A stretch of 46,341 nt of DNA, taken from Bacillus sp. V3B. Lineage in GTDB: Bacteria; Bacillota; Bacilli; Bacillales; Cytobacillaceae. Under the pieces are notes generated by a model. It was not told the DNA's origin. It ran no database searches and worked only from the letters and a program-made list of their open reading frames with translations. Position numbers and translations under genes: made by a program. This document shows positions 1 to 7,818 of the stretch, piece by piece. Location: positions 1 to 46,341 of the forward strand of contig NZ_JAETXM010000029.1 in assembly GCF_024494465.1 (NCBI RefSeq). Direction: 5' to 3'. Positions within the stretch are counted from its first letter, which is position 1. Each line of letters starts with the position of its first letter.

Positions 1-156
1 GGAATCTCAAAAATAGTATTAATATTGTAAACGTATGCAATTCAATGCACTCTATTCAAGTGTTCATTTTTTCAGTAAATATTTAGTTTACCATATATTA
101 ATTATTTAATAAGTAACAAATATCATAATTATAGGTGTACTGAACAAAATTTTTTT

Positions 157-182
157 CAAATATCTGGATGGTGCTTGGCACC
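157..182. repeat. dispersed dyad repeat, copy 1
   Basis: Copy of the short repeat that recurs through the window: TATCTGGAT followed by a GGTGCTTGGCACC core. This core has one mismatch in the dyad. It lies 75 bp before copy 2, in the AT-rich leader of the first kinase gene. Confidence 0.85.
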
Positions 183-230
183 CATATCATGGTACTATAT
201 TGAATAGAAAAGTTTAGAAAACTCACTTTT

Positions 231-257
231 CCAAATATCTGGATGGTGCCTGGCACT
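231..257. repeat. dispersed dyad repeat, copy 2
   Basis: TATCTGGAT followed by GGTGCCTGGCACT. It ends a few bases before the ribosome-binding site (AAGGAAG, 261-267) of the first kinase gene, so it would lie in that gene's 5' untranslated leader. Confidence 0.85.
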
Positions 258-274
258 CGAAAGGAAGTTCAGTC

Positions 275-1507
275 TTGATTGAAACTTTATTATTAAATTT
301 CCTGATTTTACTTATTCCTGTTTTAACATTTCTTATCTTTTTTGAAAATAAATTAAATTATGTTAACAAACCTATACTAGCCATCCTTACCGCTATTTCA
401 ATGGTTCTATGTATAACGTTCCCTATTTATTTGGAAAGTGGCTTTATTTTTGATTTACGCTATATTCCTTTTGTCATCGCTGCCCTTTTTGGTGGATACA
501 AATACGCTTTTCCACTTTATATCGTTCTCAATGTATACCGGTTCATCATTGGAGTTGAAGGTGTTATTCAATCATTTTTGTTTTCAAGCTTTATTTTTGC
601 ACTCGTACCATTGTATAGCAAAAAATTCATCCAGTTAGACTCTCGATATAGAATTTCTTTCGCCGCATTCGTCTCTTTTTTTACTATGGCTGTTTACCTT
701 TTTACTTTAGGTTTTCAAACACCATTAAATCAGAATTTCTGGACCTTATCATTCTATGCTTTAACGACACATCTAGTCATGACGGCGATCCTTATGTTTT
801 TAATTGAACAAATTATTGCGAATAGAAAAGCTCGTGAAACCCTTTTGCAATCAGATCGATTACAACTAGTCAGTGAATTATCGGCCAGTGTCGCTCATGA
901 AATAAGAAACCCACTTACTGCCACGAACGGTTTTTTACAGTTGTTAAGTCAGTCAGAATCGATACCGATGAAAGAAAAAAACTATATCAAGTTTTCATTA
1001 CAAGAATTAAATCGAGCTGAGCAAATTGTAAGTGATTTTCTTGCTTTCTCCAAGCCACAATCTGAAAACATGATAAATTCAGACCTGAAAGAAGAAACAG
1101 AGTATGCCAGAAACGTTCTATTACCTTATGCACATATGCACCATGTCGATATACAGCTTACCTTCCATAATTCACTACATACAAACTATGATAAGAATCA
1201 AATTCAACAGTGTTTAATCAATTTATATAAAAATGGTATTGAGGCAATGAAAGAAGATGGCGGTATTCTTTATATTGATGTTTCCGAATATAAACATAAC
1301 ATCATGATTCAAATTAAAGACACAGGAATTGGAATGACAAAAGAAGAAGTTTCACGTCTGGGTAAGCCTTACTATTCCACAAAAGAATATGGGACAGGCC
1401 TTGGCATGCTCATGGTGTATAGTGCCATCCATAAAGTTAGAGGACAGATTAGAGTAGAAAGTGAAAAAGAAAAAGGCAGCACGTTTACGATAACCATTCC
1501 GGTATAA
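275..1507 (+). CDS. 5TM membrane sensor histidine kinase
   Basis: A membrane sensor kinase that should autophosphorylate on His and pass phosphate to a response regulator not present next to it. The first ~185 residues form five or six hydrophobic segments with the layout of a 5TMR (LytS/KinB-like) sensor. The H-box is VAHEIRNPLTA with His near residue 208. The ATPase domain has an N-box LINLYKNGIEAM, G1 DTGIGM and G2 GTGLGM, so the enzyme looks complete. The start is TTG, chosen because AAGGAAG lies 7 nt upstream and no ATG is better placed. The H-box style resembles the Bacillus sporulation kinases KinA-E; that link is inference. A hairpin terminator follows at 1550. The signal sensed is unknown. 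Confidence 0.88.
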   Translation: MIETLLLNFLILLIPVLTFLIFFENKLNYVNKPILAILTAISMVLCITFPIYLESGFIFDLRYIPFVIAALFGGYKYAFPLYIVLNVYRFIIGVEGVIQSFLFSSFIFALVPLYSKKFIQLDSRYRISFAAFVSFFTMAVYLFTLGFQTPLNQNFWTLSFYALTTHLVMTAILMFLIEQIIANRKARETLLQSDRLQLVSELSASVAHEIRNPLTATNGFLQLLSQSESIPMKEKNYIKFSLQELNRAEQIVSDFLAFSKPQSENMINSDLKEETEYARNVLLPYAHMHHVDIQLTFHNSLHTNYDKNQIQQCLINLYKNGIEAMKEDGGILYIDVSEYKHNIMIQIKDTGIGMTKEEVSRLGKPYYSTKEYGTGLGMLMVYSAIHKVRGQIRVESEKEKGSTFTITIPV

Positions 1508-1549
1508 ATCTGTTATCTATGTATTGTCTGCCCTATTATAGACATCATC

Positions 1550-1590
1550 ACCCTAGATTATTTTGATATAGCTAGGGTTTTATTCTTTTT
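1550..1590 (+). terminator. rho-independent terminator after the 5TM kinase
   Basis: ACCCTAG (1550-1556) pairs with CTAGGGT (1572-1578) and is followed by a T-rich tract to 1590. Confidence 0.8.
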
Positions 1591-1607
1591 AAGCGATATA
1601 ACTTCCT

Positions 1608-2090
1608 TTACAGATCTTCTGAATGAGAAAGCCTATGCAGGTCGCAGACTGTCTTTAGACATGGGATGATAGTAAGGTCAGATGCGATGTATAGATAAAT
1701 ACCGAAAGTATGTTCTGTACATCGCATCTGAAGTGGTAAAATAGGCTTATAGACAAAAACCAAGTCTATAAAACATTTTTGTTCTTTGATCATTAGATAT
1801 TGTATAAGGTTCGATAGCCTCATTCAGGCTATTGGTAAAACAATAGGTGTCGTTATGCGAAAGACGATAAAATACTTATACTAATTCGGTCGAAGGACTG
1901 AACGTTTTCGCTGGCGGGCAGCCAGTTTGAGCTTGATGGGGATACAGGAAGTATCGTATCCATCCTTCTTTTCTCAAAGGAGAAAGGCGGCCCAAGAAAA
2001 CCACACAACCACAATTCGTCTAATCGATTCGTAACAGCTTTGGGGTAAGAATCCCACTGCTTTAGCTGTGTGGAGTGTCAAGATTCCTGA
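1608..2090 (+). ncRNA. candidate large structured non-coding RNA, possibly IS200/IS605 derived
   Basis: No convincing gene lies between 1591 and 2166, but the stretch is packed with complementary arms. AAGCCTAT (~1630) pairs with ATAGGCTT (~1742) and encloses a perfect 13-bp stem (1679-1691 with 1718-1730). Then follow TTATAGAC/GTCTATAA, ATAGCC/GGCTAT, TTCGGTC/GACTGAA, CTGGC/GCCAG and GATAC/GTATC hairpins. The 3' part ends in AGAATCCCAC ... GTGGAGTGTCAAG, which resembles the right end of TnpB-carrying IS200/IS605 elements, where the omega RNA scaffold ends and the guide begins. What I see is the pairing. The omega-RNA relation is inference, and the strand is assumed from that end. It does not match a riboswitch class I can recognise. 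Confidence 0.5.
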
Positions 2091-2166
2091 AACTCATTCA
2101 ATAACAGGGATTCACCGTACGCCAGTTGTTGCATATGCTGATTTATAATATAGAGGAGGTTTATAT

Positions 2167-2397
2167 ATGTATCCTAGACACCCTTATCAAACACCATCAT
2201 TTATCCCGGTGAATGATTATGTTCAGCCTACTATGTTTCGTCAACAGCTGAGTGTACAAGACATGATGCAGTTACTTCGTTCACAGCACAATAACTTATA
2301 TACTCAAATGGAGCAAGCTGGAATGAGCCGAAATATGATTGATTACATCTTTTCACTTGCCGTGGGCTTTACCCTCAACCAAGCAAATACTAACTAA
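2167..2397 (+). CDS. small helical protein, N-terminal part of an interrupted propeller gene
   Basis: 76 residues with a strong GAGGAGG site just upstream (2152-2158). I do not recognise a family. Residues ~35-72 look like two amphipathic helices ending in VGFTLNQ. The single TAA at 2395-2397 is the only stop before the propeller ORF, which continues in the same frame. The codons after the stop encode a second segment of the same style ([19 protein letters not shown]) that aligns with MSRNMIDYIFSLAVGFTLN before it. This suggests one ~400-residue gene broken by a nonsense change, or two cistrons that rely on readthrough. Expression of this N-terminal piece is well supported by its ribosome site. 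Confidence 0.6.
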   Translation: MYPRHPYQTPSFIPVNDYVQPTMFRQQLSVQDMMQLLRSQHNNLYTQMEQAGMSRNMIDYIFSLAVGFTLNQANTN

Positions 2398-2496
2398 ACA
2401 GCCAGTCAAATATACACTAGATTTCAACGCCAATTCCCATGGCTCACGATTATTTTCAGACGATTTAATATTTCACAAAACGTTGCAAACCGAATT

Positions 2497-3369
2497 TTGA
2501 CAAGAGTGATTCAATTGACATTAAACGCTATTGGAAATGGTGGAAATCAACCGAGCGATGCTTGGACAGATTGGGAGAACTTAGGCGGTACCTTAACCTC
2601 TGCTCCCGCAGTCTCTTCTTGGCAACCGAATCGGCTTGATGTTTTTGTTCGAGGAACCGATAATAGCCTCTATCATAAATATTGGAACGGGCGGCAATGG
2701 ATTGATTGGGAAAGCCTTGGTGGCACGTTAACTTCTGCCCCAGCGGCTGTTTCTTGGGGACCCAACCGGATCGATGTTTTTGTTCGAGGGACCGATAATA
2801 GTCTTTATCATAAATATTGGAATGGCAGTCAGTGGATTGATTGGGAGAACCTTGGTGGCACGTTGTCTTCCGCTCCTGCAGTTGCTTCTTGGCAGCCGAA
2901 TCGGCTTGATGTTTTTGTTCGGGGAACCGATAATAGCCTCTATCATAAATATTGGAATGGCAGCCAATGGATCGATTGGGAGAACCTTGGTGGCACGTTG
3001 ACTTCTGCTCCTGCAGCTGTTTCTTGGGGACCCAACCGGATCGATGTTTTTGCTAGAGGGCGAAATGAGGATTTAATTCACAAGTGGTGGGATGGATCCA
3101 ATTGGAGTAATTGGGAAAGCCTTGGAGGAACCCTCACATCAGAACCTGCCGTTGCGTCTAGACGTCCAAACCGCCTGGAGGTATTTGCAAGAGGATCTAA
3201 TCGAAACCTATATCTCATAACTTGGAATGGCTCACGTTGGTCGAATTGGCAAAACCTTGGTGGTACTCTAACTTCTGCACCAGCTGCCGTTTCTTGGGGA
3301 CCGAATCGTACCGATGTATTCGCAAGAGGACAAAATCAGAATCTCATCCATTCCTATCGTGGGCAATGA
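2497..3369 (+). CDS. PLL/DUF346-like beta-propeller repeat protein, downstream part
   Basis: Six tandem units of about 45 residues, each built as [15 protein letters not shown], then W-x-PNR-x-DVF-x-RG, then L-x-H-K-x-W-x-G-x-x-W. Units alternate between a QPNRLDVF and a GPNRIDVF version, so the DNA repeats as 90-residue pairs. The pattern fits tectonin/PLL-type lectin propellers (DUF346-like repeats), which usually have seven blades. Such domains bind sugars; no ligand can be read here. There is no signal peptide. The nominal TTG start has no ribosome site, and the frame is open back to the TAA at 2395, so this is probably the C-terminal part of the gene starting at 2167. Nearly identical units invite recombination. 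Confidence 0.65.
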   Translation: MTRVIQLTLNAIGNGGNQPSDAWTDWENLGGTLTSAPAVSSWQPNRLDVFVRGTDNSLYHKYWNGRQWIDWESLGGTLTSAPAAVSWGPNRIDVFVRGTDNSLYHKYWNGSQWIDWENLGGTLSSAPAVASWQPNRLDVFVRGTDNSLYHKYWNGSQWIDWENLGGTLTSAPAAVSWGPNRIDVFARGRNEDLIHKWWDGSNWSNWESLGGTLTSEPAVASRRPNRLEVFARGSNRNLYLITWNGSRWSNWQNLGGTLTSAPAAVSWGPNRTDVFARGQNQNLIHSYRGQ

Positions 3370-3512
3370 TTACTCCACAAATTTGAAGTACCCTTTCTAA
3401 CACATAGCTAAAAGTTTGATCCTACTATGAAATAAACATCCAATCATTTGGAATGGAGTATCGATTAATCAGCTGGATGCTTAGAGATTTACCTTATGTT
3501 CATTAGCACACT

Positions 3513-3557
3513 AAAAGAGAGCCAATCATGATCTTTCAATGAATGACTCTCTTTTTG
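3513..3557 (+). terminator. rho-independent terminator after the propeller gene
   Basis: AAAAGAGAGCCA pairs imperfectly with TGACTCTCTTTTT, ending in a T run. Confidence 0.7.
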
Positions 3558-3585
3558 TCTAACAGTATAAAACGATAGAATTTAT

Positions 3586-3613
3586 CCATTTATCTGGATG
3601 GTTCCTGGCACCT
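3586..3613. repeat. dispersed dyad repeat, copy 3
   Basis: TATCTGGAT then GGTTCCTGGCACC, with one change in the left arm. It lies about 100 bp upstream of the diguanylate cyclase gene. Confidence 0.85.
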
Positions 3614-3721
3614 AAATATATATAGGCATATATTACTATCATCTATTTAATCTTTATGGTAAAATTATACTATAAGAGGTGATTTATTGTTTCTGCCGTA
3701 AAGAGGGGGTGAATGATATAT

Positions 3722-5278
3722 ATGTCTATTAAAAAGGGAATAAAACTTAAGTTTGCAATCAGTTTATTGGTAGCGTTTACAGTTTGTAGCACGACCACTA
3801 TTAATTGGTATTTATCTGTTCAGGCGCTTAAAAATACCTTAACTGAAAATTATCTAGAAAATAACTATCAATACGCAAAAAAAATCACCTTAAATACGAA
3901 TGAATTACTTCACAATATGCAACAACAACTCGGTACGTTAGCCAACATACTAGGCCATCAAGCATTCAATCAATCTGATTTAGATGATTGGAGAGCTGCC
4001 AACAGTGGTTATTTAAATTCATTATTTACAACAGATGCAAACGGTGTCGTTCAATTAATGAGTCCTCAAGCGGTGCCAAATAATAAGAATAGCGTTCAGC
4101 CTGGAACTCAAATTAAGTCAGATTTGATGACGCAAGCTTTAAAAAATAAGAAACCCTTTATTTCTGACCCTTATTTAGCACAAACAGGGAACTTAATGAT
4201 TCTCATCTCCTTTCCTATTTTTGATGAGACTGGAAATTATAAAGGTGTTGTCGATGGCACGATCTATCTAGACAGCGATAGTTCGCTCAAAAGGGTCCTT
4301 AATCACCATGAATTTTTAGATGAATCATCCGTTTTTGTTGTTGATCGATCAGGTCAAATTATTTATCATCCAGATTCAGATCGAATCAATGAATCTATAG
4401 CCGATCACCCTCTTGTACAAAACGTGATTCAAGGAAATAGCGGATCAGCCCAAATCATTAACAGCAGGGGGACCGAATATTTTTCTGGATATGCCTATGT
4501 GGAGCAAACAGGTTGGGGCATTATTACCCAAACACCTACTTCTGTAATAGAAGAGCCCCTTCACAACCTAACAAAAAAGGTCATTATTCAGCCCCTTCCA
4601 CTACTATTATTAATCTTGTTACTTGCTTGGCTATTTACAAATCACCTCTCTAAACCTCTTAGTAAGTTAGCCAGATTTTCAGAAGAAGCGATTCAATCCA
4701 ATAAAGTCACTCATTCGATTCATCATTTAGAAATAAAGTCACCTATTTATGAAGTACGTCAACTGTACAAACATATTCAAAAACATTTTCAATTATTAAA
4801 TACCCAAATACAACAAGACGGTCTTACAGGGTTAGCGAATCGAAGATCCTTTGATTTACAAATAAAAGAATGGATTGAGCAGAAAACACCATTTTCATTA
4901 ATTATGATTGATATCGATAACTTTAAGAACTTCAATGATGTATATGGCCATTTAGTTGGAGATGATGTGTTAAGATTTCTTGCTTCAATTATGCATAACG
5001 TGTCTCGCGAAGATGACTTATGTTATCGTTATGGCGGAGAGGAATTCGTGATCCTATTGAAAGATAAGGATGTGGAGGACGCCTTTGCATTAGCAGAACG
5101 CCTGCGCTCAACACTAGCTCAGACACCAAGTCCTGCAGGTCAACCGATCACTATTTCCTTAGGCGTTTCTTCTTATCAAGAGAAGGATCAGCTCCCAGAA
5201 GACGTCATAAAAAGAGCCGATTCTGCCCTCTATCAATCAAAGCGTGAAGGAAAAAACAGAACAACGATAAGACATTAG
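3722..5278 (+). CDS. dCache-GGDEF membrane diguanylate cyclase
   Basis: Makes cyclic di-GMP from two GTP in response to an external signal. TM1 is near residues 8-30, followed by a ~250-residue extracytoplasmic domain of dCache type, TM2 near residues 290-315, a short linker and a C-terminal GGDEF domain. The active loop is GGEEF (about residue 440), a functional variant. Five residues upstream is REDD, which matches the RxxD inhibitory I-site, so product inhibition is expected. ATG 3713 lies only 3 nt after the GGGGG ribosome site, so ATG 3722 (MSIKKG) was preferred; the choice is uncertain. The TAG stop shares its last base with a dyad repeat. There is no EAL or PilZ gene nearby. Confidence 0.9.
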   Translation: MSIKKGIKLKFAISLLVAFTVCSTTTINWYLSVQALKNTLTENYLENNYQYAKKITLNTNELLHNMQQQLGTLANILGHQAFNQSDLDDWRAANSGYLNSLFTTDANGVVQLMSPQAVPNNKNSVQPGTQIKSDLMTQALKNKKPFISDPYLAQTGNLMILISFPIFDETGNYKGVVDGTIYLDSDSSLKRVLNHHEFLDESSVFVVDRSGQIIYHPDSDRINESIADHPLVQNVIQGNSGSAQIINSRGTEYFSGYAYVEQTGWGIITQTPTSVIEEPLHNLTKKVIIQPLPLLLLILLLAWLFTNHLSKPLSKLARFSEEAIQSNKVTHSIHHLEIKSPIYEVRQLYKHIQKHFQLLNTQIQQDGLTGLANRRSFDLQIKEWIEQKTPFSLIMIDIDNFKNFNDVYGHLVGDDVLRFLASIMHNVSREDDLCYRYGGEEFVILLKDKDVEDAFALAERLRSTLAQTPSPAGQPITISLGVSSYQEKDQLPEDVIKRADSALYQSKREGKNRTTIRH

Positions 5279-5290
5279 GTGCCTGGCACC
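5278..5290. repeat. dispersed dyad repeat, copy 4, on a stop codon
   Basis: Perfect GGTGCCTGGCACC core. Its first G is the last base of the TAG stop of the diguanylate cyclase gene. The usual ATCTGGAT flank is missing. Confidence 0.85.
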
Positions 5291-5406
5291 TTCCTCTCGA
5301 AATAGTAGTAGGGGTTATTCGCGTTGGGACATGCCCTGGAAGAAGCGAGTATAGCCGAGGAACACGATTCCTCAAAAGAATAAATAGTTATTATCTATTT
5401 AATAGC

Positions 5407-5455
5407 AGCGGGGCTGTTCCATAAGGTGTCTAACACCTTATGGAACAGCCCCGCT
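5407..5455 (+). terminator. 23-bp perfect hairpin, terminator or micro-MITE
   Basis: AGCGGGGCTGTTCC... (5407-5429) is perfectly complementary to 5433-5455 with a 3-nt loop, then TTTAATTT. The stem base GGGGCTGTTCCATAAG looks like the terminal repeat of several Bacillus insertion sequences, so this may be two joined transposon ends. It can end transcription of the upstream gene and, in reverse, of the holin-like gene. Confidence 0.65.
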
Positions 5456-5525
5456 TTAATTTATCATGCTTTTATTATTCTATAAACCTACATATATCTC
5501 AGGGTGATAAGGAGAAAACCTAAAC

Positions 5526-5837
5526 TTAGTCTTTCTCCTTATCGCCCTTCTCCTTATCATCCTTCGACTGGGTTCCTTTTTCTGGGTTAAATCTGTTCAT
5601 CGTACTCACGATTAAATCCCTCGACATCACTGCTGCACCAGTAACAAGTATGCCTTGGACAACCGACTGTATTTCAAATCCATAATACAGCAGACAAGAA
5701 ATGACCGCAAAAAGCAACTTTATCCATGCATGACACCAGAGAGGAATACATGGCGTTTGTCTCAAAAAAACCCCGATAATATACAAAACAGGAATCAAAA
5801 TAAACGCATCCGGTCTAATATAATCGTTAATATTCAT
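5526..5837 (-). CDS. holin-like small membrane protein (phage holin 5/Hol44-like)
   Basis: 103 residues from ATG 5837, preferred over GTG 5849 because AGGTG lies 9 nt upstream of it. It has two or three hydrophobic segments (FILIPVLYIIGVFL, LLFAVISCLLYYG, VVQGILVTGAAVMS) and a lysine/aspartate-rich soluble tail. N-terminal INDYIRPDAFILIPVLYIIG resembles holins of Bacillus prophages, which form pores for endolysin release. No endolysin or other phage gene is nearby, so it is a stray or domesticated gene. Family assignment is from memory of similar proteins and moderately sure. Confidence 0.65.
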   Translation of the reverse strand: MNINDYIRPDAFILIPVLYIIGVFLRQTPCIPLWCHAWIKLLFAVISCLLYYGFEIQSVVQGILVTGAAVMSRDLIVSTMNRFNPEKGTQSKDDKEKGDKEKD

Positions 5838-5928
5838 TCGATTGATCACCTATATCTCATTGTAAATTAGGGCACGAACTCTTAAATTAACTTATTCAAC
5901 CGTCACATATTTGTTCATTCTATTTCCG

Positions 5929-5953
5929 ATTATCTGGAGGGTGCCTAGCACCT
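5929..5953. repeat. dispersed dyad repeat, copy 5, supplies a stop codon
   Basis: TATCTGGAG then GGTGCCTAGCACC. Read on the minus strand, the TAG inside the core is the stop codon (5945-5947) of the ABC ATPase gene, so the repeat encodes that protein's last residues. Confidence 0.85.
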
Positions 5954-6670
5954 CAATAGGTGGCATACTACGTCTTCTATAGAGGCTTCTTGGTTTGCTG
6001 CCATGTCTAGACTTTCACGCGCTTCCTCTAACGTGCCAACAAACCGGATCCCCCCTTTACTTAGTACACCAACCCGATCGCACAGATGGATCATTTCATG
6101 GATATCATGGGTAATATACACAATCGTTTTTCCTTGTTGTGCCATCTTCTTCATATATTGATTAATCTCTAGCTTCGACTGAAGATCAATTCCAACCGTT
6201 GGCTCGTCCATCAATAAAATTGCCGGATCATGAATGAGCGCAACCGCAATATTCAACTTGCGTTTCATGCCACCTGATAAATTGGATACTTTCTCATTCC
6301 ACTTATCTCGTAAGGAAACAGCCTCACATAACTCTAATAACTTCTCTTCAGATGGCTTAACACTCACAAACCTACTCCAAAAATGAAAGTTTTCCTTTAC
6401 CGTAAACTCTTCCCATAAAGCAATTTCTTGTGGAACAAAACCAATCATTTGACGAATTTGCTTCTTATGCTTGCTTAAGTCCAACCCCTTCATCACAACA
6501 CTACCTGCAGATGGCTTTAACACAGTGGCGAGGATCGAAACCAAGGTTGATTTCCCTGCCCCATTCTCTCCCAATAAGCCAAATATTTCGCCTTCATGGA
6601 TATCCAACGAAACACCCTTTAGCAGCTGATATTTTCCATACTTTTTATCAATATTTTTCATGTGAATCAT
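5945..6670 (-). CDS. ABC transporter ATP-binding protein (ABC-2 type export)
   Basis: The ATPase that powers the two permeases encoded just upstream. Walker A is GENGAGKST, the Q-loop VPQE, the signature LSGGMKRKLN, Walker B ILLMDEPTVGID and the switch His is in YITHD, so it should be active. ATG 6670 overlaps the permease stop (ATGA), with GGAGG 9 nt upstream inside the permease gene, a classic coupled start. Longer in-frame starts would intrude into the permease. The extreme C-terminus (RC) is encoded by a dyad repeat, so the native tail may have been replaced. The layout resembles Bacillus drug or antimicrobial export systems such as LnrLMN; the substrate is unknown. Confidence 0.9.
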   Translation of the reverse strand: MIHMKNIDKKYGKYQLLKGVSLDIHEGEIFGLLGENGAGKSTLVSILATVLKPSAGSVVMKGLDLSKHKKQIRQMIGFVPQEIALWEEFTVKENFHFWSRFVSVKPSEEKLLELCEAVSLRDKWNEKVSNLSGGMKRKLNIAVALIHDPAILLMDEPTVGIDLQSKLEINQYMKKMAQQGKTIVYITHDIHEMIHLCDRVGVLSKGGIRFVGTLEEARESLDMAANQEASIEDVVCHLLRC

Positions 6671-7815
6671 CGTAAACGTAGCCTCCAAACCGTCCATTTC
6701 CAGAAAAGGAAAGAGCCCCCCATCATCGTTAAACCTATTCTCCACATTTCACTCATATTCATTACCCGTAACAGTTGCTGTGGCAACCACTCTGACAAAG
6801 TTGCTAATGCTGGTGAAAGTTCAGTAATCGGGAAAAAGCTTCCTCCCGAAATGGCAAGAATAAACGCAACCAGTATGCTTGCCACATAATAGCTTCCAAG
6901 ATGACGAATAAAACTAGCCAACCAAACACTAAGCGAAATGGAAAAAACAAGAAATAAAATCATCCCTACAAAAAGAGACAGTTCTCTCTCCATCCACCCA
7001 AAATGAGATAATATCCAAAAACTAAGCAAAGCCTGACCACTATGAACAAGCAAAAAAGCACAGGCTGTTTGAAATAAATAGGAAGACAACCCTTTGTACG
7101 TTGTCATAATACGTGAAAACACAACCGAACGTTCTTTCACGACCCAATCAGACATCATAAAACAAGAGATCATCGTAAAAAAGCTCCAAATTCCTAAATA
7201 AGGAACAAATAAAGCACCTTTTTCTGTTTCCATATCATTTCCCACTTCTTGTGATCCATTCTCTTGTACATAATGAATCGTCATAAGCGGTTCTGGTTCC
7301 CATTGACCGAGAGTATAATCGTAAGCCTCTTGCCAAATGAGGTGCCCATCCATTTGCTTTCGTTCATATAATTGCATCACTCGATTGGACGCTTTAATCG
7401 CGCTTGTCATTTTTGTGACCTCACTTGCCACTACTTCCTGAACAATTCCAGATGCAACCGATGTAGGAGATGTCCATAGCTCAACCATTGCCTCTCTCTC
7501 TTCCTTCAACAAATGCTCCTGAAACCGAGGTTTAATAACAAAAACACTATCCACCTCATTACGCTCTAGGAGAGTACTTGCATCTTCAGAAGAAACTTCA
7601 TTTATCACCAGCATTTCTTGCTTTTTCATTTGCTCGATCACTTTTTTCGAAAAAACACTTTGATCTTCATCCACAAACCCGATTGGAATAACCCATTCTG
7701 TTTGCTGCTTTTCCAAAAAAGACCCCAGCAATATAGAAGCTGCAAGCGGGATCATGAATAAAAGAAAGAACCCAGGCGCTATCATTCGTTTCAGCTTTCC
7801 AATCATGATTCTCAT
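6667..7815 (-). CDS. ABC-2 type transporter permease
   Basis: 382 residues: one N-terminal TM segment (IAPGFFLLFMIPLAAS), a ~170-residue extracytoplasmic region, then five C-terminal TM segments. This is the ABC2_membrane_3 layout. AAAGGAGAGGG lies about 10 nt upstream of ATG. It starts 3 nt after the stop of the second permease, so they are one operon and probably form a heterodimer. The 3' end overlaps the ATPase start by 4 nt. Confidence 0.87.
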   Translation of the reverse strand: MRIMIGKLKRMIAPGFFLLFMIPLAASILLGSFLEKQQTEWVIPIGFVDEDQSVFSKKVIEQMKKQEMLVINEVSSEDASTLLERNEVDSVFVIKPRFQEHLLKEEREAMVELWTSPTSVASGIVQEVVASEVTKMTSAIKASNRVMQLYERKQMDGHLIWQEAYDYTLGQWEPEPLMTIHYVQENGSQEVGNDMETEKGALFVPYLGIWSFFTMISCFMMSDWVVKERSVVFSRIMTTYKGLSSYLFQTACAFLLVHSGQALLSFWILSHFGWMERELSLFVGMILFLVFSISLSVWLASFIRHLGSYYVASILVAFILAISGGSFFPITELSPALATLSEWLPQQLLRVMNMSEMWRIGLTMMGGSFLFWKWTVWRLRLR

Positions 7816-7818
7816 TTC

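Noticed and set aside
1608-1823. 71-codon minus-strand ORF
   Set aside because: It overlaps the stem-rich region, lacks a ribosome site and has no recognisable content.
1860-2100. cobalamin, TPP or other known riboswitch
   Set aside because: No conserved boxes of these classes; the 3' end resembles a transposon right end instead.
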